A stretch of DNA of 64,000 bases from Meandrina meandrites (Eukaryota; Cnidaria; Anthozoa; Scleractinia; Meandrinidae): NCBI GenBank assembly GCA_963693305.1, contig OY855914.1:13827783-13891782 (forward strand), read 5' to 3'. Positions within the stretch are counted from its first letter, which is position 1; each line of letters opens with the position of its first letter. The translations under genes and the position numbers were made by a program. The notes under the pieces were generated by a model. That model did no database searches. It had not been told where the DNA came from and saw only the letters and a list, made by a program, of their open reading frames with translations. This document shows, one piece after another, positions 35,921 through 46,586 of the stretch.

Positions 35921-37547
35921 AGGGTTTTCAAAAGTAACCGGCGCCCGACGCAAGTCACCGGCTACTTCGAGCGTTAGCGTCGGGCACTTTTGGAAGTCAA
36001 AATTAAAAAAATAATAGTAATAAAAAATTGCGATTCCTATGGGTTAAGTTAAAGATAACATATTTTGTTCTTGCCCATTGATCGCGTTCCAGCATCAGAA
36101 ATCGTAGCCCTTTTAATTCAACAGCATTCAACGTTTTCCCGCAAAAGACTGACATTTGATCCTTTCGTGACTAGTTTCTTCTTGCGTAAGCGAATGTGAA
36201 TTCGTGAGAGCTTTGTACTTGGTGCTTTCTTTAAGAAAATGGTCCCAGTCACCGGATGAAAAGGCAGAAATCACAGCTGCTTTTAACCCAGTTTGGGTTC
36301 AAACATCAAAGAAAGGAGATTGCTGGTATGAAACACTTTTTAAAATGCAAATTGTTTAGTGTTCGCCGGGTTTCTGTTTACAATCCCCCAGTCGATCAGA
36401 AAATAAGTTTTGGTGCTTGTTATGAATGAAACATTGCTTGAAAACAATATTGTATCGCTTAGGTTGAATTATTTATTGTCAACAAGGCAATTTGTAAGGG
36501 ATGCTTTTATTTATTCAACGTTTGGTTTCGTGAGGCGCCGTTTCGTGAATGTGAACAGTGGCAGACTCTAGCGATTAAATAAATTTTATGCCGACACAAA
36601 TTTGTTCAAATTTAACTTTTGATATAAGCCAAGGCATTTAGTTAAGATTTTTGTGAGACTTAAAGTTTAATTTCAAGTCTTCATCATTAGTAAACCGGAT
36701 GAAACTGAATGTTCTACAGTTCTTTATGGAAAATTAATTTTATACGGAGCCGACACGGCCAGACTTGTCGCGAGTAAGTCACGCCACATGTTACGGCTCG
36801 CTTACATGTAACATAAAATTTTTTAACCTTTTGTTTTCGTGGAGTTTTACTGAAATTGTTTGTTTAGCAGAGCATTGTTACTTTGATAACTAAACAACAG
36901 TTAAAACAGTTGTGCCCGCGGAACAAAATTGATTTATCTAATCGATTGAAATTTAGCTAATTATGCATTATTTACGGAGCTTGTATGTAGCGCAAAAAAA
37001 AATAAAATAAAATCTCCGCCTTTCACTCAAATTTTGTATTCGCGAGGTCATTACGTGAGGCCGAAATAACTATGCTTGGTTTCTTTAACGCGTTGGTCAT
37101 AAAACTGTTCATCTTTATTTTCAATAAGTAGGAAAACTCTGACTGCAAAAATGAATTTCAAAAGTTGATTCATGTTGTAACAGGTCAATGAAGTACTGAT
37201 GAGGGAAAGAGGTCAATTTTTATTCGGATGTAATATGTAACATGGGAAAAGCATTGTAATATGTATGAGTAAACATAATTTTCAAAAAAACTCTAGGTTA
37301 TAATAAAGTGTACAACGACCTAAAAAATAACTTTTTGGTCCTGAAAATGCACCAGAATGCACCTCAGAGCATGCAGATTTTCAATTTTTTCTGGGGGAGG
37401 CCCCCCATACCCCCTCCAGGAGGGGGAAACCCCCTCCCCCACCCTCCCCATGGGCGGCTTTGCCGCCCAGCGCCGCTAGCGCGGCGCATTAGTGCTCCGG
37501 CTATTTTCCAATTTCCTCCTGATACTTTTTTCCATTTTGAAAACCCT
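35921..37547. mobile_element. hAT-like element, 1.6 kb, no recognisable transposase
   Basis: Inverted ends AGGGTTTTCAAAA / TTTTGAAAACCCT are flanked by CCTTGATC (35913-35920) and GCTTGATC (37548-37555), a 7-of-8 match to an 8-bp duplication. The right end contains G/C-rich hairpins (CCCCCTCCAGGAGGGGG, GGCGGCTTTGCCGCC) at 37410-37480. The interior has no long ORF. Confidence 0.7.
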
Positions 37548-37908
37548 GCTTGATCATGAGTTAGCTAGCAACATCTTGGGCAGCTAGGAAATTCTCAAAA
37601 CTTGGTTGGAATGTCAGAAATGACCTAGACATTGTTGTTGATAAAGAGATTTCTGTTGATTGCCTTTGCTTCTTGACCAACTTTCCTGGCAGCAAACATG
37701 CATGGCTTGTATGGCTTGTATTCTTTCTGGTTTGCTTTTGTAAAGTCTTGGGTTATGTACACTAGAATCTTTAATATTATTAAAGATACTAGTATGCCTT
37801 TGACATAATACAAAGATTTAATACAAAGATGTAATGAAGGTATCTCAGTGTATCTTCTCAGAGTAATAATGTACTTTATATTTTCTAAATATGTTATTTT
37901 ATTCACAG

Positions 37909-38109
37909 AAAGAAGAAAGAGCAAAGCAATGCTTAGAGGAAAAGGAACGAAAGAAACTTGAAAAGGTAGCTGCAGCAGAAGAAAAACAGAAACTGAAACT
38001 TGAAAAAAAGGAAAAAGATGCCCAAAAGAGAGCACAACAACAGCAAGAAAAGAAGGAAGCCTTATTGAAGAAAACGGAACAAAATACAACTGAAAAATCC
38101 CAGAAAAAG
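37909..38109 (+). CDS. GTF3C1: GTF3C1 exon m, charged coiled-coil linker
   Basis: The 201-nt exon in phase 0-0 encodes a Lys/Glu-rich segment (KEERAKQCLEEKERKKLEKV ... TEKSQKK) with strong heptad-like coiled-coil character. It sits where the animal protein has a poorly conserved linker before the PRLRVVH motif. Splice sites are ATTCACAG and GTATGA. Identification rests on phase and position rather than similarity. Confidence 0.8.
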
Positions 38110-38690
38110 GTATGAATAATTATTTTAACACAGCTGGCTGGAGATGAAGAGTGCAATTAAATCTACACTGTATTAATTATTTTTGGAAACATTTTATAGC
38201 AGAAGGAAAACATTGTGTTCAGGTTAGATATTGGATAGCCAGAAGAGAGGGAATGGCTGATACATTGTAACTATGCAATACCATGCAATTTCCCAGTTAG
38301 TGCACTCACATTCAAATTTATCTTTAATGATTTTTGAAATAACTGAGAAACTATTTATATTCTGATTGATCAAATTAGCAAATTGTACTGGTAAACTCTC
38401 GCTTCCCAACATGGCCGCACTACGCTTGATTATGCTTTAGGATGAAGAATTACTTAACATTAGTTTAAGTTCTTAATTTGGTCTGAAAATGATTGTTAGA
38501 TAATAAAAACTTACTGATTGTGGATCACTAATTTAAAATGATTTTTTCCCCACCACAGTTGGAATGATGGATTAAAGAACTTGTGAAAAAACAAACAAAA
38601 CAAAGCACAGAAACAAACATTTGATAAGCAACATAATAAACCACTAGACTGGCTGTCCAGTTCTAACAAATGGAAAGTGTCCTAATCTTT
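38110..38690. other. Intron 13, proximal part
   Basis: AT-rich sequence with nothing supported. Confidence 0.3.
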
Positions 38691-39702
38691 AAAATTTGTG
38701 AAATATTCAATTGATGAATCATGACGTCATCAATACATGTATTATCAAGTATAAGAATAAAAGCTATGATGAAGATGAATTTTATCAACAATGACACAAG
38801 CTTAAAATTTACCATCTTTATTATTTAATAAAAGCTATCTTGGTCAATTTGCTGCAGAGACCATTGAAACTTGGTAGACCAATAGTTGACAAATTATGCA
38901 ATACTGTCACCACAGCAATTTACTCTTTTCCTGTCCCCAGCAACCTGTTTTTAATAACTACTTTTATTAGTGATTTTTAGCTCTGACAAATAACACAACA
39001 CCAAGAAGTCTATCTAACACATTAATATGCTAGCCAGATCATGCAGATGAGGCATAATTGGTAAATATCAAAATGAAAGGCCAAAATTGGCTAGAAAAGC
39101 CTTTATAATGAGGAGATCTGGAACCAAGTATGTTGTCATTGGTAACAAAATTGGTAAGCCAATATTGTGGAACACAACAAGCTAAAATATGAACTCACAA
39201 TTGACCTCGCTCCCAATGTGTGGCTTCATAGCTCAGTTGGTAGAGCATCGCACCGGTATCGTGGAGGTCACGGGTCCGAATCCCATTGAAGCCCTGATTT
39301 TTTTCAGGCTTCTTTATTCCAATTGCTTAAATTGGAAATTCACTGCGAAGATCACATATCACCTTCATATATATCCGCAGCTCACATATGAATCATTTCA
39401 TATACATTTCATCACAACAAGCTAAGTAGAGTGTAACCACAAAGAATCAAACATTTCTGATACAAATTGGTTGAGATATCTCTTTTTGATATGTTTTTAA
39501 TCTAAATTTGGTAGAGCTGATGATGTTATCACTTCACTGATTTGCATAATTATTTTAAAAACCTTGAATTATATCTCTGGAAAGAAAAGACACTTTGAAA
39601 ACAGTAAATGACATTTTTTTCCTTGATCGGACATACAACTTGTTAATGTTTTAAAACGGCTTATATAGGACAGATGCCAATTTTCATCATAGTAGCACTT
39701 AA
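38691..39702. mobile_element. Copy 1 of a TIR element, split by a SINE
   Basis: The sequence matches 45430-46095 over most of its length: TGACGTCATC, CCAATGAAACTTGGYAGACY, ATCTGGAACCWAGTATGTTG, TCTCTGGAAAGAAAAGA. It ends in TCATCATAGTAGCACTT at 39684-39700. The SINE at 39185-39413 interrupts it. It is non-coding and its left end is truncated or diverged. Confidence 0.8.
39185..39413 (+). mobile_element. tRNA-headed SINE with target duplication
   Basis: The 229-bp insertion is flanked by 11-bp direct repeats ACAACAAGCTA (39174-39184 and 39414-39424). It contains a 72-nt tRNA-like head at 39222-39293 (anticodon position GGT, C at position 33), followed by CTGATTTTTTTCAG and the tail TTGCTTAAATTGGAAATTC...CATTTCATC. 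The empty-site order is confirmed by the related element at 45300-46095, which lacks it. Confidence 0.88.
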
Positions 39703-39889
39703 ACTTAATATTTATTAATGTTTTTAACTCCAAAGTGACAATGTCTTGAGGGGTGGTATAGGGGCATTAATTTGGTCAATGAAAATGCCTGACAGCGTAA
39801 CATTGAGCTTGGCATAATACACTTCAGTTTATGTTGTAAAAATGGTTGTGGTTGTTTGTGTAAGTGCAATAACACTAATAAAGTATAGT

Positions 39890-40490
39890 TATTATTGTTT
39901 GTCTCACTATGTAGGTTTCAACTGCGTCCTGCTAGTCTTCATCAGGTGATAAGGTTGACTGTTTATACATTAACTTATCAAACACAATGTTCCGCTGTGA
40001 TTGGCTGGTTTTCAACAGCTGTGATTGTTGCATTTGGATCCTTGCTACTCTGGTGTGTTGTTGTTCCCTCGGTGGTCCACTGTCTTACAGTTCTCCTGTT
40101 GTTGTGTTTTTTGATTGTGGGCATCCATGTTTCTGAAATTTCAATTTTTATATCCCTGAACATTGATATTGTTAGGGTGAAGCCTTATTTGAATCATTCA
40201 GTAGTTTGAGTAAATATGTGCGCTGTTGAATGTAAGAAAAAAACAGACGTTTCGAGGGTACTCCCTCTTCCTCAGTGGAAAATGCCTTGTTTGATAGCAA
40301 CTGACAAATTCTTATTTGAATCGCCTCTTTGACCCTGTGTGTGTACCAGTGAGGATCATGATCATTCCAAAGCGTGTAGTGCCTGGTGTTGTGGGAGTGC
40401 TTTGAAACGATGATGGTCCGGGTATGGGTCAGTAGGATGTCTCTGCCATGTTTTTTGATCCTGTCTGCTCTCACATATGTTGTTCAATCC
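39890..40490 (-). mobile_element. Penelope-like (GIY-YIG) 3' fragment, minus strand
   Basis: Minus-strand frames read SKHSHNTRHYTLWNDHDPHW YTHRVKEAIQIR (in two pieces of one frame) and, downstream, EISETWMPTIKKHN. This is the conserved tail of cnidarian GIY-YIG Penelope-like elements, followed by the UTR phrase CTAGTCTTCATCAGGTGATA. A 70-bp foreign piece (40200-40275, ending AGACGTTTCGAGGGTACTCC) interrupts it. Confidence 0.65.
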
Positions 40491-40787
40491 ATTTTTGTGC
40501 AGCCACTGATAAAACACAATTAAATGCACATGACACAATTGTTCTTGAAAGGAAAAATTATTCTCAATTTTGTGTTAAAAGTACTTACATGTATAAGATG
40601 GACTAGTGATCCATTAGAATGTCTACATACTCTGCTGGCAATCTATAGCTAACTATTTAACAATTAGATTATGAGCTTGAGATTTTTATGATGATTGACA
40701 AGGCTGAAGGTTGAATCAACTATGACTTCATAAAAATCAAGGCAAATCTAATTGGTTTAGTAGAAGTCTTACTTATTTTCCTTAACC

Positions 40788-41100
40788 TGCTACTTTGATC
40801 AAATTTTTACCCCTTTCAATTTTTGATGTATCATGAACGATTTAAAATGCCATTTTCTGTTTTCAAATATCTGTATTAGTTTCGGAGATATTTAAGCTTT
40901 AAAAGTGTAAAATATGCAAATTTGATAGTTTTTTAGGTGACACACATACAGTTACAATAAAATTCTGTTACCATGGCAACTCACTCCAAAAAATGAAACC
41001 AAGACCAAAACATCTACCAAACCCATTTATATGTTTGCCAGACCATGCTTATCATCATTGGCAAATATCAGAATATCAAAAATATCGAAAACAAAATAAA
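40788..41100. mobile_element. Partial copy of the 45.3-kb TIR element
   Basis: This is the left portion of the family: GCTACTTTGATCAAATTTTT, GGAGATATTTAAGCTT, TTACCATGGCAACTCACTC. It ends without the right half. Confidence 0.7.
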
Positions 41101-41387
41101 CCAGACAAGAAAGCCACTAAATAAATGCCTGCTTGTTTACAAAAAAATTTTAGGATGAGTACTTCCCATCCGGGTACTATGGGCTGGTAATGTCTCTCTA
41201 TGGATGCACACTATCATGTCATGTGATCAGTATAAACCAATCAGAATCAGTGAAAAAGTGGCTGATAGTGTTCAGTAGCTCAGCTGATCAGATTGTAGCA
41301 TACAAGTAGAATTCTACTTATGTCAATTAAAACCTTGCACCACAAAATTAGTTTCCTGTTTAATGGTGATTTACCTTTGTTTTTCAG

Positions 41388-41723
41388 CCATCAACTCGAA
41401 AGTATTGCTATTTGCCAAGGTTTCCCAGAATACAGCTGATTCATGAACTACTATGGCAGCTTGTTTATGGTCAAGTTAGTCATAAGACATCAGATGTAAC
41501 TGAAGTGAGTGAAAGCAAATCATCTGCTGAACAAGAATTGTCTGATGACTGTAATGATGAAGTCACTAGAAACTTGGATGATGAGTGGATCAAGCATTTG
41601 AAGCCCATGCCAAAACTTTACGATGATGCAAGACAGCCATTACATGGCTGGTTCCGTATGGGTGATGTGTTATTGGTGATGCCTTTAGAGATACTTTGCA
41701 AAACTATGGACATCACAGAGGAG
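41388..41723 (+). CDS. GTF3C1: GTF3C1 exon n, strongest family match
   Basis: The exon encodes PSTRKYCYLPRFPRIQLIHE LLWQLVYG, an acidic linker, and then DDEWIKHLKPMPKLYDDA and GWFRMGDVLLVMPLEILCKT. Animal GTF3C1 has the same order: [22 protein letters not shown], a variable insert, SWMRYIPPIP and FGWALVSDILLCLPLSIF (family knowledge). The acceptor is TTTTTCAG and the donor GTAAAG at 41724. It is 336 nt long in phase 0-0. Confidence 0.95.
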
Positions 41724-42519
41724 GTAAAGAACAGAATAAGTTAACTACACTTATAAAGCAAGGTGATTCCTCAGTATTGCACTGCGCATCCCTTCTGCGC
41801 AGAATTTTACGCGTGATTAGCGTGCTCACATGAACAAAATGGTGGCTTTTTTCTATACTGGCTTGTTGGCTCGTGAGAGATGTATATCGTTGTTTTCTCG
41901 TAAACAAGCATGCATATATGGTGACCTATATTTTTATGGCAGAATTTTGATGTGCAAATTGCCCTCTTTGAGCTGAACAATTAAAAAAAAATCATCGGGG
42001 AAAAAAAAGATATAGCTGAATGCGTGCACAAATTGTTTCTTGAGGATGCAAATTATGACCTTGAAAACAACGACCCGAGGAATGTTTTGATTTGATGTTG
42101 TTTGGATTTGTTTGAATTTTTCCATAAGATATATATAGCATTGTTCCTTATGCTTAAGTCTTTCTACCTATCAATTTTTTTCTTAAGTATTACTTTATTA
42201 AACTTTGCTTCCAGCTACCGTAAAATGTAATGTGGTCCGTTGAATTTATGCGCGCGATTTAAGTACCAGAACAGGCATAAATAAGCTAAGTCTGGCCCAT
42301 TAAATCTCTGTTGCGAGCATGGTGACCTATCTTTTTTACTGTATTTTTCAAAACAGTGCTTGGTAGGGAACATTCTGCGAAAGTTTCAAAAAAATTGATC
42401 GGGCAGTTTTTTAATCGGGCAGGTTACTGAGGAATCACCTTAAAGATGTGTTTGTTATGATGAATGCTTATTCATTTGTCTCATGATGGAATCACTAAGT
42501 TGTTGATTGCAACATTTGG
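41724..42519. other. Intron 14, proximal part
   Basis: No gene or clear repeat is supported. Confidence 0.3.
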
Positions 42520-43010
42520 ACTGCAATACTGCTAGTCTTCATCAGGCAATGAGGTCGATTGTTCACATGTCACTATTTGTAGCATGTTGGCTTGCTGCTA
42601 TTGGTGCATTTTGATCCTCATTATTATTCCAACTGTTAGATGTTGTTCCCTCAAAGGTCTGCTTTGTTGTTGATTGGCTGTAGTGCTTTTTGATTGTAGG
42701 TGTCCAAGCACGCTTCAGGAATTTTGATTCCACTATCTCTATTGATGTTGTAAGGATTAAGTCTTATATGAATAGCCTCCTTGACCCTACATGTACGTGT
42801 GCCTCAGTTAGGGTCACGATCAATAAACTTGATTTCGTTCCAAGTGGGAAGATGCCCCAGTTCATTAGCGTGTTCTGAAACTGCGGAGTTTTGCATACTA
42901 GAAAACCGTATATCCCTGTCGTGTTCTTTTATCTTTCTTGCATCGTTCTCCCTGTTTCTCCAATATATACTGTACTGCATTCACATGCAATCTTGTCACA
43001 TGACTGTGAT
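42520..43010 (-). mobile_element. Second Penelope-like (GIY-YIG) fragment, minus strand
   Basis: It shares the UTR phrase CTAGTCTTCATCAGGCAATG and the TGTTGTTCCCTC region with 39890-40490. On the minus strand it retains broken pieces of the GIY-YIG domain (KEHDRDIR- and EHAN-type motifs in shifted frames). Many stops show that it is dead. Confidence 0.6.
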
Positions 43011-43270
43011 TGACATATGGATGGCATATAGAAGTACATGTTCAATTACAAAAAAATTTTGTGATTGGATTATCTAGAATTATTATAAATTTGCACTAAT
43101 TGTGTGCTGATTAGGTGACAAGTAAGCACGGGGCAGAACCAGTAAAAATCAATAGATTTACTATACTTTGTCTTTTTATTACTTTAAGTTGTATCATGAT
43201 ATCTTTTTCATGATTTACTTCCAATAAAAGTTGCAAGTTTAGATGTACATGTCTGTTTTTCTTCCCTTAG

Positions 43271-43368
43271 ATTGATGGTTTAGATGAGTATGCATTGGAT
43301 CCTGTAAAAAAATACACACCTTTTTGTGATCTTCCACAGGCCTTGAGAAGTAGGCTCAAGGAAAGTCG
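43271..43368 (+). CDS. GTF3C1: GTF3C1 exon o
   Basis: The exon encodes IDGLDEYALDPVKKYTPFCD followed by LPQALRSRLKES plus a split Arg. It matches the animal motif VDNLEEFLNDPLKKHTLI..LP..IRQQL (family knowledge). The acceptor is CTTCCCTTAG and the donor GTAAGG; phase 0 in, 2 out. Confidence 0.93.
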
Positions 43369-43512
43369 GTAAGGATATTTGTACTGTCCACTAAATCTAG
43401 AACGTATTAAAATTTTTATTACATTATTAGATTGAGAGATTTTTTTCTTTGTATGGCACACGTAAAAAATAATTATAATGAATAATGTTGCACTAACGAT
43501 TGTTTTGTTCAG

Positions 43513-43624
43513 GAGATACAGGCCAGCTCCATTAGATATTCTCTGCTGCCTGTGCCAAATGGGTCTGGTAACACCTATTCTTCCATTTCCAAAGACCTTT
43601 TCCAGTGGATGTTCAAGTACTACT
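43513..43624 (+). CDS. GTF3C1: GTF3C1 exon p
   Basis: The exon encodes RYRPAPLDILCCLCQMGLVT followed by PILPFPKTFSSGCSSTT. It matches the animal [25 protein letters not shown]..K segment (family knowledge). The acceptor is TTGTTCAG and the donor GTAAGT at 43625; phase 2 in, 0 out. Only 144 bp separate it from exon o. Confidence 0.92.
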
Positions 43625-44019
43625 GTAAGTCACTTGTCATTATTGTTTAAATTAATAATTGAAATAAGGGCTGCCCCTTAATAAGTGCTGCATGTCCCAT
43701 TGCCGTAAATGATCTACACTGTAATGAATGACACAAATTAAGTCTACATCCCTATTGAGTAGTGGCACAGTATAGTGCAAGCCAGTTTGGAATCCATGTT
43801 AGACATGCATGCAAGCCAGTGTGCAATCCATTCGAGACATGCCAGTGAGCAACTGTAGGAGCAACCAGAATGGCTCACACACACTTGATCAAGACCCAAG
43901 GCTATTTTGCCATGGTGCTACTTTGCTGCTCATAATAGATCTCTTATGGTATGTAATTTCCTGGATGCAAACTTTTTTCATTAGATTGTTTATATATTCT
44001 TTATTTTGTATTGTTACAG

Positions 44020-44203
44020 ATAAAATTGTTTTTAAGCAAGGGTGTTAAACTGCTGGATACTACAACATCTATCCCCAACTATAGAACTGCTTGTCCACCA
44101 CAAGGCAAATCATTTGTGTCACGCTGTTACATGTTCACAAGTATGATTGCTGTGCAGAATTTCTGGAGTGACTTGAAATGTGTCTGTCTTAATACACCAC
44201 TGG
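44020..44203 (+). CDS. GTF3C1: GTF3C1 exon q (last exon in the window)
   Basis: The exon encodes IKLFLSKGVKLLDTTTSIPN, a CYMFTSMIAVQNFWSDLKCV stretch and CLNTPLG. It matches the animal IFLKKNAVIVDTT...PHYN ... V.NYWFDLQCVCLNTPLG (family knowledge). The donor is GTAAGT at 44204; the exon ends in phase 1. No further exon was found up to 64000, so the intron is longer than 19.8 kb and contains the Polinton. The C-terminal half of the protein must lie beyond the window or be missing from this allele. Confidence 0.94.
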
Positions 44204-44995
44204 GTAAGTTTTGAAGTTGTATTTGTGACCCTCCATGGGACTTTGATGCTTAAGGTGATAGCACGTTCACAGTACACTAACACGGCACACTAAGTGTATC
44301 CAGGAGTCATGGATATGTGCATATTTAATTCATAGGACAAAGGGAGACACACTTATTATTGTTTTTGTAGAATTGACACATGGATTAACCCATTTTCTTC
44401 CTTAGCGTGTTAGATCTCACGCTTAGCGTGTGTTGAGTACATTTAGTGTGGAATCATAAGCACACTAAGCGTATGTTGAACACACTAAGCGTGCGTTGAA
44501 CACACTAAGTGTGCGTTGAACACACTTACGTGGAATCGTTACAGGGCTGACTGAAACAAAATTTTTGTATCTGAGATTTTTGCATAATCATTAAGTTTCA
44601 ACCTTGTTAACTAGTGCAGTGAACTTTTTCACCAAAGGTTTTCAAAACCTGCTTTTTAGCCCCTCGAAGTTGGCTCGTTGGGCAGAAAATTGGTGGCCAT
44701 TTTGACCTGGCCAAAACAGCCTTGTGACGTCACTGGTTGTCTTGATTTCATGCCGGGCCAAAAATCAAGTCAGAGTGAAAATAAGAGATGTGGCTGATGG
44801 TTTAAGCCCTCAAATCTTATGTTTTAGAAACCTCAGAGCTACAAGGAAGTCAAGAATAGTTAGCCTGACATACAATAAATTTACGAATTGGTTCTATTGT
44901 GTGACCTTTTCAGTTCGGTTTGGATATTTTCGCGATCTTCAGTGCTACGCAAGCGATCCAGTGCACTGTGCTGAGTTCTTGATCATGAAAGGCAG
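44204..44995. other. Intron 17, proximal part, with a 20-bp tandem repeat
   Basis: 44455-44530 carries about 3.5 units of CACACTAAGCGTGCGTTGAA; related TTAGCGTGTGTTGA words start near 44405. No coding gene is supported. The long frame at 44724-45197 mixes repeat sequence and has no family match. Confidence 0.6.
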
Positions 44996-45100
44996 GTACA
45001 AAACTCGGACCGGATCAACTCGGACCGGATCGGACCGGATCAACTCGGACCAATCCGGGTCGGATCAGGTCGGATCAACTCAGATCGACTGGGATCGACA
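44996..45100. repeat. CGGACCGGATCAACT minisatellite
   Basis: Imperfect units of ACTCGGACCGGATCA and related GGTCGGATCA follow GGCAGGTACAAAACT. An inverted relative lies at 63446-63545 on the other side of the Polinton. Confidence 0.8.
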
Positions 45101-45266
45101 AAAACTAAATAAATTGAGAAATATGTTAAATTTTTATCTAATTTTAGGTTTAATTCCTCTCAGAAATGGGCCATTTACGCGCCATTTTGATTTTTGATCG
45201 TTCACCGTCTTCACCCGCCATTTTGTTTTACTCGTGCCAGGTCAAGCAAATGTCTAGAGGTTTATA

Positions 45267-46097
45267 TTTAAAGTGCTACTATGATCAAATTTTCACCCCT
45301 TGCAATTTTAGGCGTTTCAAAGAGTATTTAATGAAAGATTTAAAATACCGTTTACCATTTTCAAATATGTATTTTAGTTCCAGAGATATTTAAGCTTAAA
45401 AAAATCGTAAAATATGTAAATTAGGGAACTGATGACGTCATCTACTCAACCCAATTTTTTGTCAAGTACAAAAATTAAGTTATCTCGATCATTTTTCTGC
45501 AGCGACCAATGAAACTTGGCAGACTAATAGTTCCTCGGGAGACACACCTACAGCTGTAATTAAATTATGTTACCATGGCAACTCACTCTTTTCCAGTCCC
45601 CATCAATTTGTTTTTAATATTTCAGAATTTTTCAGTTCGGAAAAATTAAACCCGGGCAAGACGTCTGCCAAATCCATTGATATGCTTGCTCGATCTCACA
45701 TGTAAAGCATTATTTACAAATATTAACGGAGAATGCCAGAATTGGCCAGAAAGGCCTTAAGCATTGGGGGGATCTGGAACCTAGTATGTTGCCATGGTAA
45801 CCAAGTTGTCAAGTTCGTATTGTGAAACACAACTAGCGGAGTGTTACTGCAAAGAATCAGAGACTTTCAATGCAAATTGGCTGAGATATCACCTTCGTAT
45901 TTAATCAGAATTTGGTTGAGTGTATGACGTCACTACTTTGCTAATTTGCATATTTTAAAAACTTGAATATCTCTGGAAAGAAAAGAGGTATTGGAAAACA
46001 GTAAACGGCATTTTTCTTCTCATATAGAGTACTTGTTAATATTTTGAAACGGTTGCGAAAGAAAACATGCGAATTTCATCATAGTAGCACTTTAAGA
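45267..46097. mobile_element. Copy 2 of the dispersed TIR element (complete)
   Basis: Inverted ends AAAGTGCTACTATGATCAAA / TTTCATCATAGTAGCACTTT delimit about 830 bp of non-coding DNA. The copies at 38691-39702 and 40788-41100 belong to the same family. A target duplication was not clearly resolved (TTTAAAG / CTTTAAG context). Confidence 0.78.
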
Positions 46098-46350
46098 CTG
46101 ACATTGTACCGTTTCCTGTTTGTAAAGTGTGACACCTCAAGCTCTATAATTTCCCACACGTTTCGCTAATGTGGTTTATTTTGGCTCATTTCTATTTGCA
46201 AGATATGCTTTAAGCTCTCAAAGTGCCATTCACTCTGGTAGGACAAGGACTGAAATATTCCTTGAAACTGAAACTGTTGATTGCTTGCATATGCATTTAT
46301 ATTTGCGATGCCGGGCCCGGCTTTTTCATGATTACTGTTGCAAGATGTAT
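46098..46350. other. Host intron sequence left of the Polinton
   Basis: No supported feature; this is the left flank of the insertion. Confidence 0.4.
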
Positions 46351-46356
46351 TGATCT
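46351..46356. repeat. Left target-site duplication TGATCT
   Basis: TGATCT precedes the left TIR and recurs at 62635-62640. Six-base duplications are the rule for Polintons. One base (T at 62635) is shared between duplication and TIR end. Confidence 0.85.
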
Positions 46357-46577
46357 AGTAGTATAGCCGGGACTAAACAAATACCACTTCGGGCGCACCC
46401 ACCATTTTTTACCTCTTTCCGAGACTAGTACTCAGGGGATAAACCCCTTCGCACCCACTAGTCTCGGAAAGAGGTAAAAAATGGTGGGAGCTGCTCAGTA
46501 GTATTTGTTTAGTCCCGGCTATACTACTTAGGAAAAAGGACGCAGGAAACATAAACAAAGGGCGGCAGGGACAAGCA
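46357..46577 (+). repeat. Left terminal inverted repeat of the Polinton
   Basis: It matches the reverse complement of the right end over about 220 bp, diverging after GGGACAAGCA. The outer 172 bp (46357-46528) are themselves palindromic. Arms 46357-46384 and 46501-46528 (28 bp) and 46398-46429 and 46457-46488 (32 bp) are perfectly complementary. They are separated by 13/12-nt bubbles and a 27-nt centre with a small AGGGG/CCCCT hairpin. The TIR ends just before the first gene. Confidence 0.95.
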
Positions 46578-46586
46578 ATTAGAGGG

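Noticed and set aside
44724..45197. 157-codon ORF with SDRINSDQSGSDQVG repeats
   Set aside because: It crosses unrelated sequence and a minisatellite; no family signature or splice context.
46357..46528. A separate small MITE at the Polinton end
   Set aside because: The identical palindrome is present at both ends and is continuous with the rest of the TIR; no extra target duplication separates it.
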